Source of the DNA: Rhizobium sp. LCM 4573
Lineage (GTDB): Bacteria > Pseudomonadota > Alphaproteobacteria > Rhizobiales > Rhizobiaceae
Assembly: GCF_001854865.1 (NCBI RefSeq)
Contig: NZ_MDDW01000030.1
Location: 61,975 to 66,989, forward strand
Length of the DNA stretch: 5,015 nucleotides
Direction: 5' to 3'
Each line of letters starts with the position of its first letter. The stretch's first letter is position 1. The notes below the pieces were generated by a model. The model worked only from the letters and a program-made list of their open reading frames with translations, searched no databases and had not been told where the DNA came from. The position numbers and the translations under genes were made by a program. Shown here one piece after another: positions 1 through 5,015 of this stretch.

Positions 1-281
1 CAGGGCCGACGCAGGAGGAGATGAGGGCCGCTCAACAGATGTCGGAGAGCGACCGGCAGGAGATGATCCGCGGCATGGTGGAAAGCCTTGCGGCGAAGAT
101 GCAGGAAGACCCGGACAATCTGGAAGGCTGGCTGCAGCTCGCCCGTTCCTATGCGGTTCTGGGCGATCGCGAGAAAGCGGAAGCGGCGCTGAAAAGCGGG
201 TTGAAGCAGTTTCCCGGTTCCGGCGAGCTCGTCGCGCTGGCGCAACAGATGGGCGTCGCGGTGGAAGGGGTGAGCCAATGA
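1..281 (+). CDS. ccmI: Cytochrome c maturation protein CcmI (CycH), C-terminal end, partial
   Basis: This is the last 92 codons of a gene that enters from the left; the frame is open from base 3, so the ATG at 21 is an internal Met and not the start. CcmI is a membrane-anchored periplasmic TPR protein that binds apocytochrome c and presents it to CcmF/CcmH. A TPR unit is visible at about bases 111-215: it has Trp (TPR position 4), Leu (7), Tyr (11), Ala (20) and a closing Pro (32), in the segment starting [13 protein letters not shown]. The usual N-terminal membrane helices would lie outside the window. The identity rests largely on context: the TPR end sits directly before ccmE, ccmF and ccmH, the rhizobial cycHJKL order. 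The TGA stop overlaps the ATG of ccmE by four bases (ATGA), so the two are probably translationally coupled. Confident by context; by sequence alone it could be any TPR protein. Confidence 0.88.
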   Translation, partial: GPTQEEMRAAQQMSESDRQEMIRGMVESLAAKMQEDPDNLEGWLQLARSYAVLGDREKAEAALKSGLKQFPGSGELVALAQQMGVAVEGVSQ

Positions 282-730
282 CGCGCAAACAGAAACGGCT
301 CACGATCATCGCGGGCGGCATGAGCTTCATCATCGCCGCGGTGCTTCTGGTGATGTTCGCCTTCAGCCAGTCGGTCGCCTATTTCTACATGCCGGCCGAT
401 CTTGCGACGACCGACATAGCACCGGGCACGCGCATCCGGCTCGGCGGTCTGGTGGCCGAGGGATCGGTGAAGCGCGGCGGCGGATCGACCGTGACCTTCA
501 CGGTGACGGACGGCAGCGGAAGCGTGCCGGTGAGCTATACCGGCATCCTGCCCGATCTCTTCCGGGAAGGGCAGGGCGTGGTGACCGAAGGCTCCTTCGA
601 TGCGGCGACCCATTCCTTCATGGCCGACAGCGTGCTTGCCAAGCATGACGAGAATTACATGCCCAAGGAGGTAGCCGACCGTCTGAAGGAGCAGGGCGTG
701 TGGAAGGAAGAGGAGGGTACGGCGCAATGA
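278..730 (+). CDS. ccmE: Heme chaperone CcmE (CycJ)
   Basis: 150 residues, normal length for the family. CcmE takes heme from CcmC/CcmD, binds it covalently through a His in the periplasm and passes it to CcmF. Visible: a short basic N-terminus (RKQKR), one membrane anchor at about residues 8-30, then a small beta-rich OB-fold domain at about 45-118 (pattern [33 protein letters not shown]). The heme-attachment motif is HDENY: His123 is the expected covalent ligand and Tyr127 the conserved axial-type Tyr (HxxxY class, not the CxxxY variant). The tail after residue 131 is charged and probably flexible. The start at 278 is chosen because a purine-rich GGAAGGGG at 263-270 sits 7 bases upstream and it overlaps the ccmI stop. 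The stop overlaps the ccmF ATG (ATGA). Nothing is missing or odd. Confidence 0.97.
   Translation: MTRKQKRLTIIAGGMSFIIAAVLLVMFAFSQSVAYFYMPADLATTDIAPGTRIRLGGLVAEGSVKRGGGSTVTFTVTDGSGSVPVSYTGILPDLFREGQGVVTEGSFDAATHSFMADSVLAKHDENYMPKEVADRLKEQGVWKEEEGTAQ
711..717 (+). promoter_or_regulatory. Ribosome binding site that fixes the ccmF start
   Basis: AGGAGGG is a near-perfect Shine-Dalgarno sequence, 9 bases before the ATG at 727. It lies inside the end of ccmE. It supports 727 as the ccmF start over the in-frame GTG at 700, which lies upstream of this site and would add nine unconserved residues. Confidence 0.8.
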
Positions 731-2715
731 TCATCGAGATCGGTCACTATGCCCTTGTCCTTTCGCTTGCCGTGGCGCTGATCGTCGGGGTCGTGCCGGT
801 CATCGGCGCGCGCCGCCGCGACACGGTGATGATGGCGCTCGCTCCACTGGGGTCGCTGGTGCTCTTCGGCCTGGTGGCTATTTCCTTCGCCGTGCTGACC
901 TGGGCCTATGCGGTCTCGGATTTTTCGGTGAAGAACGTCTGGGAGAATTCCCATTCGCTGATGCCGCTGATCTACAAATATTCGGGCGTTTGGGGCAACC
1001 ATGAGGGTTCCATGCTGCTCTGGCTGCTGATCCTCGTCTTTTTCAGCGCGCTGATCGCGATCTTCGGGCGCAACCTGCCGGACACGCTGAAGGCCAACGT
1101 GCTCGGCGTTCAGGCATGGATTTCGATCGCCTTCCTGCTGTTCATTCTGCTCACCTCCAATCCCTTCCTCCGGCTCGATCCGGCACCCGCCGAGGGGCAG
1201 GATCTCAATCCGATCCTCCAGGACCTCGGCCTCGCCATCCATCCGCCGCTTCTCTATCTCGGCTATGTGGGCTTTTCGGTCAGCTTCTCCTTTGCCGTGG
1301 CGGCACTCATCGGCGGGCGGATCGACGCGGCCTGGGCGCGCTGGGTGCGCCCATGGACGCTGGCCGCCTGGACCTTCCTGACCGCCGGCATCGCCATGGG
1401 GTCCTACTGGGCCTATTACGAGCTCGGCTGGGGCGGCTGGTGGTTCTGGGACCCGGTGGAAAACGCCTCCTTCATGCCCTGGCTTGCGGGAACGGCGCTC
1501 CTCCATTCGTCGCTCGTCATGGAAAAGCGCGAGGCGCTGAAGATCTGGACCGTGCTGCTGGCGATCATGACCTTCTCGCTATCGCTGCTCGGGACCTTCC
1601 TCGTACGCTCCGGCGTGCTGACCTCGGTGCATGCGTTTGCGACCGATCCGAGCCGCGGCATCTTCATCCTCTGCATTCTGGCGGTCTTCATCGGCGGTGC
1701 CTTCGCTCTCTTCGCCTGGCGGGCTCCGATGCTGAAGGCGGGCGGGCTGTTCGCGCCGATCTCGCGCGAGGGATCGCTGGTGCTGAACAACCTCGTCCTG
1801 ACGGTTGCGACCGCAACGGTGCTGACGGGCACGCTCTATCCGCTGGTGCTGGAGACGCTGACGGGAGAGAAGATTTCGGTCGGCGCTCCCTTCTTCAACA
1901 TGACATTCGGTCTTCTGATGCTGCCGCTCCTGATCGCCGTGCCGTTCGGGCCGTTGCTGGCCTGGAAGCGGGGCGACCTTCTCGGCGCCCTTCAGCGCCT
2001 CTATCTGGTGGCCGGAATGGCGCTGGTTGCCGGGCTTGCCTTCTATTACGCCGAAAACGGCGGCCCGGTCATGGCGGTCGCCGGGTTGGCGCTCGGCTTC
2101 TGGGGCATGTTCGGCGCGATCGCCGACCTCTGGTACCGCGCCAATTTCGGCAAGGCGAAGTTCAGTGTCGCATGGAGCCGCTTGAAGGGCCTGCCGCGTT
2201 CCGCCTTCGGCACGGCGCTTGCGCATTTCGGGCTCGGCATCACCGTGCTTGGGGTCGTGGCGGTGACGACCTTCGAGACCGAAGCGGTGATGGAGATGAA
2301 GCAGGGCGCGACGGCGGAAGCCGGCGGCTACTCGATCATCTTCGACGGCATGCGCGAGGCGGTCGGCCCGAACTATACCGAGGAGCGCGGCCATTTCACC
2401 ATTAGCCGCGGCGGCGTGACGGTCGCCGACGTCTGGTCATCGAAACGGCTTTATACGGCGCGGCGCATGCCGACGACCGAGGCGGGCATCCTGACTTTCG
2501 GCTTGAGCCAGCTCTACGTGTCGCTCGGCGACCCGATAGAAGGCGGCGGCATCGTCGTGCGCATCTGGTGGAAACCCTTCATCCTGTGCATCTGGGGCGG
2601 CGCCCTCGTCATGATGATCGGCGGGTTCGTGTCTCTCTCCGACCGGCGTCTGCGCGTCGGCGCGCCGAGCAGGAGGGCAAGGCCGGCCAAGGCTGTGCTG
2701 GAGGCGGCGGAGTGA
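727..2715 (+). CDS. ccmF: Heme lyase subunit CcmF (CycK), c-type cytochrome biogenesis
   Basis: 662 residues, similar to other CcmF proteins (about 640-670). It is a polytopic inner-membrane protein that takes heme from holo-CcmE and, with CcmH/CcmI, attaches it to the CxxCH of apocytochrome c. The Trp-rich WWD heme-handling domain is at residues 235-252, with core [12 protein letters not shown]. The four family histidines are present: His172 ([10 protein letters not shown]) and His302 (VHAF) flank the WWD domain as probable periplasmic heme ligands, while His260 (LLH) and His500 (LAHFG) match the membrane b-heme ligands. A run of hydrophobic helices covers residues 5-515. A periplasmic domain at about 516-610 is followed by a last helix at about 615-637 and a basic tail. 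The start at 727 is preferred because of the AGGAGGG at 711-717 and the ATGA overlap with ccmE. The stop overlaps the ccmH ATG as TGATG. An intact, ordinary member. Confidence 0.98.
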   Translation: MIIEIGHYALVLSLAVALIVGVVPVIGARRRDTVMMALAPLGSLVLFGLVAISFAVLTWAYAVSDFSVKNVWENSHSLMPLIYKYSGVWGNHEGSMLLWLLILVFFSALIAIFGRNLPDTLKANVLGVQAWISIAFLLFILLTSNPFLRLDPAPAEGQDLNPILQDLGLAIHPPLLYLGYVGFSVSFSFAVAALIGGRIDAAWARWVRPWTLAAWTFLTAGIAMGSYWAYYELGWGGWWFWDPVENASFMPWLAGTALLHSSLVMEKREALKIWTVLLAIMTFSLSLLGTFLVRSGVLTSVHAFATDPSRGIFILCILAVFIGGAFALFAWRAPMLKAGGLFAPISREGSLVLNNLVLTVATATVLTGTLYPLVLETLTGEKISVGAPFFNMTFGLLMLPLLIAVPFGPLLAWKRGDLLGALQRLYLVAGMALVAGLAFYYAENGGPVMAVAGLALGFWGMFGAIADLWYRANFGKAKFSVAWSRLKGLPRSAFGTALAHFGLGITVLGVVAVTTFETEAVMEMKQGATAEAGGYSIIFDGMREAVGPNYTEERGHFTISRGGVTVADVWSSKRLYTARRMPTTEAGILTFGLSQLYVSLGDPIEGGGIVVRIWWKPFILCIWGGALVMMIGGFVSLSDRRLRVGAPSRRARPAKAVLEAAE

Positions 2716-3329
2716 TGGCGGGTTCCCTATTGCCTCGTTGGATAGACCCCTCCCCAACCCCTCCCCACAAGGGGGAGGGGCTTAACTGCCCCACTGTACC
2801 GTTTCCGTCCGGGCGGGGCCGTGCCACGAGCTTTCTCCCCCCTTGTGGGGGAGATGGCCGGCAGGCCAGAGGGGGATTTTTTGTATTTCTTTTGCTTCTG
2901 ATTGCTCTCCTCGCCCCCCTCCCGGCGCTCGCCGTCAATCCGGACGAAATCCTCTCCGATCCGGTGCTGGAGGAGAGGGCGCGAAACCTCTCGGCGCAAC
3001 TGCGCTGCATGGTCTGCCAGAACCAGTCGATCGACGATTCCAATGCGGAGCTGGCGCGCGACCTGCGGGTGCTGGTGCGTGAACGTCTGGTCGACGGCGA
3101 TACGGACAGGCAGGTCATCGATTACGTCGTGTCGCGCTATGGCGAGTTCGTGCTTCTGAAACCGCGCGTCAGCGCAAAGACCATTCTTCTCTGGGCCGCA
3201 CCGATCGTGCTGCTGCTGATCGGCCTTGCGGCAGTTCTCGTCTTCATCCGTACGCGCCCCGCCCAGCAGGCGGTTCCGGCGCTGACGGCCGAAGAGAAGG
3301 CTCGCATCGAGGAGCTTTTGAAGAAGTGA
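2715..3329 (+). CDS. ccmH: Cytochrome c maturation thiol reductase CcmH (CycL), with repeat-derived N-terminal extension
   Basis: 204 residues from the ATG at 2715; most single-domain CcmH proteins have about 145-160. CcmH is a membrane-anchored periplasmic thioredox protein that reduces or binds the apocytochrome c heme-site thiols. The mature part is typical: [10 protein letters not shown] with Cys99 and Cys102 as the redox pair, the helical stretch [20 protein letters not shown], then [10 protein letters not shown], a membrane helix at about 156-178 and a charged C-terminus. The signal hydrophobic core is at about 55-70, ending in ALA at 71-73 as a likely cleavage site. Residues about 10-54 come from a palindromic repeat (Pro/Gly/Arg-rich, with extra Cys25 and Cys44). 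The start at 2715 is chosen for its TGATG overlap with ccmF, a GGAGG at 2700-2704, and the lack of any other in-frame ATG or GTG before the signal. The in-frame TTG at 2892 is a weaker alternative and would leave almost no n-region. Function is secure; the true N-terminus is not. Confidence 0.93.
   Translation: MAGSLLPRWIDPSPTPPHKGEGLNCPTVPFPSGRGRATSFLPPCGGDGRQARGGFFVFLLLLIALLAPLPALAVNPDEILSDPVLEERARNLSAQLRCMVCQNQSIDDSNAELARDLRVLVRERLVDGDTDRQVIDYVVSRYGEFVLLKPRVSAKTILLWAAPIVLLLIGLAAVLVFIRTRPAQQAVPALTAEEKARIEELLKK
2745..2876. repeat. Composite palindromic repeat of rhizobial type (RIME-like) inside the 5' part of ccmH
   Basis: Two C/G-run palindromes in inverted orientation flank a spacer of about 50 bases. 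The left unit (about 2745-2781) and right unit (about 2831-2876) share the core CCCCACAAGGGGGAG / CTCCCCCCTTGTGGGG. Thus 2763-2777 can pair with 2835-2850 over 15 bp with one bulged C. Composition changes sharply from the surrounding coding sequence to C and G homopolymer runs. Short palindromic families with this look are widespread between genes in Rhizobiales; assignment to RIME is from memory of the pattern and not from a search. Exact ends and any target duplication cannot be defined here. The whole stretch is stop-free in the ccmH frame. Confidence 0.8.
2747..2780. repeat. Left palindrome with tandem CCCCTCCCC direct repeat
   Basis: CCCCTCCCC occurs at 2747-2755 and again at 2758-2766 (period 11). 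The second copy pairs with GGGGAGGGG at 2772-2780 in a perfect 9-bp stem with a 5-base loop. The first copy could pair with the same G-run arm, giving two competing stems. Confidence 0.8.
2834..2882 (+). repeat. Right palindrome ending in a T-run, terminator-like
   Basis: TCTCCCCC at 2834-2841 pairs with GGGGGAGA at 2847-2854 (8 bp, 5-base loop), followed by a TGGCC/GGCCA hairpin at 2855-2868. In an alternative fold TCCCCC at 2836-2841 pairs with GGGGGA at 2871-2876, enclosing the TGGCC hairpin and placing six T (2877-2882) directly after the stem. The T-run continues as a T-rich stretch to about 2894. This has the shape of an intrinsic terminator, but it lies inside the ccmH reading frame, so a termination role is only a possibility. 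Confidence 0.55.
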
Positions 3330-3356
3330 ATGGCGGGAGCGATCGCATTTTGCGCA

Positions 3357-3393
3357 AGCCGTTGATTTGATGGATGTCGTTGCAGAAACGGCT
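3357..3393. repeat. Inverted repeat after ccmH
   Basis: AGCCGTT (3357-3363) and AACGGCT (3387-3393) form a perfect 7-bp stem around a 23-base loop, starting 27 bases after the ccmH stop. It could be a transcript 3'-end stem, but the loop is long and no T-run follows, so it is not called as a terminator. No better terminator is visible between ccmH and degP. Confidence 0.35.
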
Positions 3394-3450
3394 GTTCCCG
3401 TGCTTCCGGCGCCCGTCGGGTTCGGTGAACATTAACAAGATTTCATCCGC

Positions 3451-3490
3451 TCGCCACGTGCAGTTAACCTGAAGGCTCCTATATCTCTGC
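3451..3490 (+). promoter_or_regulatory. Candidate degP promoter (-10 CTATAT)
   Basis: CTATAT at 3479-3484 matches the alphaproteobacterial housekeeping -10 preference. It lies 70 bases before the degP ATG, in a local AT-richer stretch after the ccm operon. No convincing TTGAC-type -35 is found 16-18 bases upstream (3455-3462 reads CACGTGCA), so either an activator or another sigma factor is involved, or the call is wrong. Transcription would start near 3490. Confidence 0.4.
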
Positions 3491-3503
3491 CCAGACATCC
3501 CTC

Positions 3504-3519
3504 GCCGGACCGCTCCGGC
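3504..3519 (+). other. Small hairpin in the probable degP 5' leader
   Basis: GCCGGA (3504-3509) and TCCGGC (3514-3519) form a perfect 6-bp GC-rich stem with the 4-base loop CCGC, 16 bases before the purine-rich ribosome binding site. No T-run follows. If transcription starts near 3490 it would sit at the 5' end of the mRNA, where it could stabilise the transcript or affect translation. Confidence 0.45.
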
Positions 3520-3535
3520 CAAATGTGACTGAAGA

Positions 3536-3543
3536 GAAGAAGG
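3536..3543 (+). promoter_or_regulatory. degP ribosome binding site
   Basis: The purine tract GAGAAGAAGG ending at 3543 gives an AAGG core 10 bases before the ATG at 3554. An in-frame TGA at 3530-3532 excludes a much earlier start, and only a TTG at 3548 competes, so 3554 is the most likely start. Confidence 0.65.
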
Positions 3544-3553
3544 TAGCTTGAAC

Positions 3554-5015
3554 ATGAGCAAAATTGGACGCCCCTCCCTCAAGACGGTCCTCAAGACATC
3601 GACCGTTGCCGGCCTTGCTGCCGTCATGCTCTCGACGGGCATTCCGGCCCAGGTCTACTCCTCCTTCGCCGATCCGGTAAAAGTCAACGCGCCGCAGGCT
3701 CCGAGCTTCGCGGACGTCGTATCCGCCGTTTCTCCCGCGGTCGTTTCCGTTCGCGTGCAGTCCGATCAGCAGCCGGTCTCCGACGACAGCGGCAATTTCA
3801 GCTTCAACTTCGGCGGACGTGGATTCGACGAACTGCCGGACGACCATCCGCTGAAGCGCTTTTTCCGTGAATTCGGCGGCCCGCAGTTCCGTGGCCCGGG
3901 CGCTCCCGGCGACCGTGGTCCGAACGCCAACCGTCCGCATCGCCTGCGCCCGACCGCTCAGGGCTCCGGCTTCTTCATTTCGGAAGACGGTTACATCGTG
4001 ACGAACAACCACGTCGTATCGGACGGCTCGGCCTATACCGTCGTGATGGACGACGGCACCGAGCTGGAAGCCAAGCTGATCGGCAAGGACAGCCGCACGG
4101 ACCTCGCCGTGCTGAAGGTCGATGCGAACCGCAAGTTCACCTATGTCAACTTCGCCGATGACGCGAAGGTTCGCGTCGGTGACTGGGTCGTCGCCGTCGG
4201 CAATCCATTCGGTCTCGGCGGCACGGTAACGGCAGGCATCGTTTCGGCCCGCGGCCGCGATATCGGCTCTGGCCCCTATGACGACTACATCCAGGTGGAT
4301 GCGGCGGTGAATCGCGGCAATTCCGGTGGACCGACCTTCAACCTCGAAGGCCAGGTCGTCGGCATCAACACCGCGATCTTCTCGCCCTCCGGCGGCAATG
4401 TGGGCATCGCATTCGCGATCCCTGCCTCGGTCGCCAACGATGTCGTGCAGGATCTGATCAAGGACGGAAAGGTCGAGCGCGGCTGGCTCGGCGTGCAGAT
4501 CCAGCCCGTGAACCAGGATATAGCCGAATCGCTCGGCCTCAAGGAACCCTCCGGTGCCCTTGTGGTCTCTCCCCAGGAAGGCTCTCCGGGTGCCAAGGCA
4601 GGCATCAAGCAAGGTGACGTGATCACCGCCCTGAATGGCCAGCCGGTGAAGGACGCCCGCGATCTCGCCAAGAGGGTTGCCGCATTCGGCCCCAACACCA
4701 CGGTCGAGGTTGACATATGGCGTGATGGCCGTGCCGAGAAGCTTCCGGTGACGCTCGGCAATCTTGCAAGCGATGAGGCGGCATCCGCCGAGACGACCGA
4801 GCCGGATGCGCCGAAGCCTTCGACCGACGAAGCGCTGGCAAGTCTCGGCATCACGGTTGCCCCGGCTGAAGACGGTTCCGGCCTTTCCGTAACGGATGTT
4901 GATCCGGACTCGGAGGCTGCGGCACGCGGCATCAAGAGCGGTGAGAAGATCCTCTCGGTGAACAACCAGAAGGTCGAATCCGCCGGAGACGTGGGCAAGG
5001 TGCTCGAAGCCGCCC
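3554..5015 (+). CDS. degP: DegP/HtrA (Do family) periplasmic serine protease, 3' end missing
   Basis: 487 codons are visible and the frame runs off the right edge; related rhizobial proteins have about 500-520 residues, so only the tail is missing. The product is a periplasmic S1C protease and chaperone that degrades misfolded exported proteins. A basic n-region (K3, R6, K10, K14) and hydrophobic core at about 17-30 form a signal peptide with likely cleavage after Ala39. The protease domain has the triad His153 (TNNHVV), Asp183 (RTDLAVLKV) and Ser257 (GNSGGP), with spacing of 30 and 74 residues as in known DegP. A Gly/Pro/Arg-rich segment at about 75-133 matches the regulatory LA loop. PDZ1 spans about 309-402 (starting RGWLGVQI), an acidic linker about 405-425, and PDZ2 from about 428 to the edge. 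No cysteine is visible. It has its own leader 224 bases after ccmH, so it is probably transcribed separately. Rhizobial degP next to the cyc genes is a known arrangement. Confidence 0.96.
   Translation, partial: MSKIGRPSLKTVLKTSTVAGLAAVMLSTGIPAQVYSSFADPVKVNAPQAPSFADVVSAVSPAVVSVRVQSDQQPVSDDSGNFSFNFGGRGFDELPDDHPLKRFFREFGGPQFRGPGAPGDRGPNANRPHRLRPTAQGSGFFISEDGYIVTNNHVVSDGSAYTVVMDDGTELEAKLIGKDSRTDLAVLKVDANRKFTYVNFADDAKVRVGDWVVAVGNPFGLGGTVTAGIVSARGRDIGSGPYDDYIQVDAAVNRGNSGGPTFNLEGQVVGINTAIFSPSGGNVGIAFAIPASVANDVVQDLIKDGKVERGWLGVQIQPVNQDIAESLGLKEPSGALVVSPQEGSPGAKAGIKQGDVITALNGQPVKDARDLAKRVAAFGPNTTVEVDIWRDGRAEKLPVTLGNLASDEAASAETTEPDAPKPSTDEALASLGITVAPAEDGSGLSVTDVDPDSEAAARGIKSGEKILSVNNQKVESAGDVGKVLEAA

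Noticed and set aside
700..726. Upstream GTG start for ccmF
   Set aside because: It would add nine residues (Gly/Arg-rich) before the usual CcmF beginning, and the strong AGGAGGG lies downstream of it, pointing to the ATG at 727.
655..1506. Minus-strand frame of 283 codons opposite ccmE/ccmF
   Set aside because: Shadow: highly charged His/Arg/Glu composition, no recognisable domain, and it crosses two confidently assigned genes.
1116..2405. Plus-strand frame of 429 codons inside ccmF
   Set aside because: Out-of-frame shadow of CcmF with an Arg/Gly/Ala-rich translation; the CcmF frame has all expected histidines and the WWD motif.
2745..2876. CRISPR array or IS element
   Set aside because: There are only two inverted units, no regular direct repeat-spacer pattern and no transposase frame.
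3330..3365. Tiny frame of 11 codons (MAGAIAFCASR) immediately after the ccmH stop, whose start context resembles that of ccmH
   Set aside because: The shared ATGGCGGG is short and could be chance; there is no ribosome binding site of its own and nothing to show that it is translated.
3427..3470. CtrA-type (TTAA-N7-TTAA) or RpoE2-type (GGAAC-N-GTT) sites in the degP leader
   Set aside because: TTAAC occurs at 3432-3436 and 3464-3468, but the spacing is far from N7. GTGAAC at 3425-3430 has no matching -10 element at the right distance.
3547..3552. CTTGAA as a heat-shock sigma (RpoH) -35 element
   Set aside because: It lies directly before the degP ATG, so transcription would start inside the coding region.
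3479..4612. Long minus-strand open frame (377 codons) opposite degP
   Set aside because: It is an antisense shadow of a clear DegP frame with full catalytic motifs. Its own translation is low-complexity, Arg/Asp/Gly-rich and matches no family I recognise, and its stop-free length is expected at this GC content.

Overview
The window reads as part of a chromosome from a member of the Rhizobiaceae (alphaproteobacteria, Sinorhizobium/Ensifer-, Rhizobium- or Shinella-like). Four things support this: high GC and codon use, the split cytochrome c maturation order ccmI-ccmE-ccmF-ccmH (rhizobial cycHJKL), a degP-type protease gene immediately downstream, and a C/G-run palindromic repeat of a kind common in Rhizobiales genomes. 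The genus cannot be fixed from this window.

Layout: bases 1-281 hold the 3' end of ccmI. ccmE (278-730), ccmF (727-2715) and ccmH (2715-3329) follow on the same strand. Every junction overlaps (ATGA, ATGA, TGATG), so this is a tightly coupled operon whose promoter lies upstream of the window. A 224-base gap (3330-3553) contains a weak inverted repeat, a candidate promoter -10, a small hairpin and a ribosome binding site. degP then runs from 3554 off the right edge with all catalytic residues visible. All genes are on the + strand; the long minus-strand reading frames are shadows.

How the genes work together: CcmE carries heme covalently in the periplasm. CcmF receives the heme and ligates it to apocytochrome c. 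CcmH, with its LRCxxC motif, reduces or holds the apocytochrome CxxCH thiols. CcmI, with its TPR domain, holds the apocytochrome. DegP is a periplasmic protease/chaperone that would handle misfolded exported proteins, plausibly including unmatured cytochromes, but it appears to have its own transcription signals.

The one unusual item is in ccmH. A composite palindromic repeat of about 130 bases lies between the ATG coupled to ccmF and the hydrophobic core of the signal sequence. It is open in frame, so the predicted CcmH carries an N-terminal extension of about 50 residues encoded mostly by repeat DNA. The repeat can also fold into a hairpin followed directly by six T. No wholly novel multi-gene system is visible; the rest is well-known housekeeping content.
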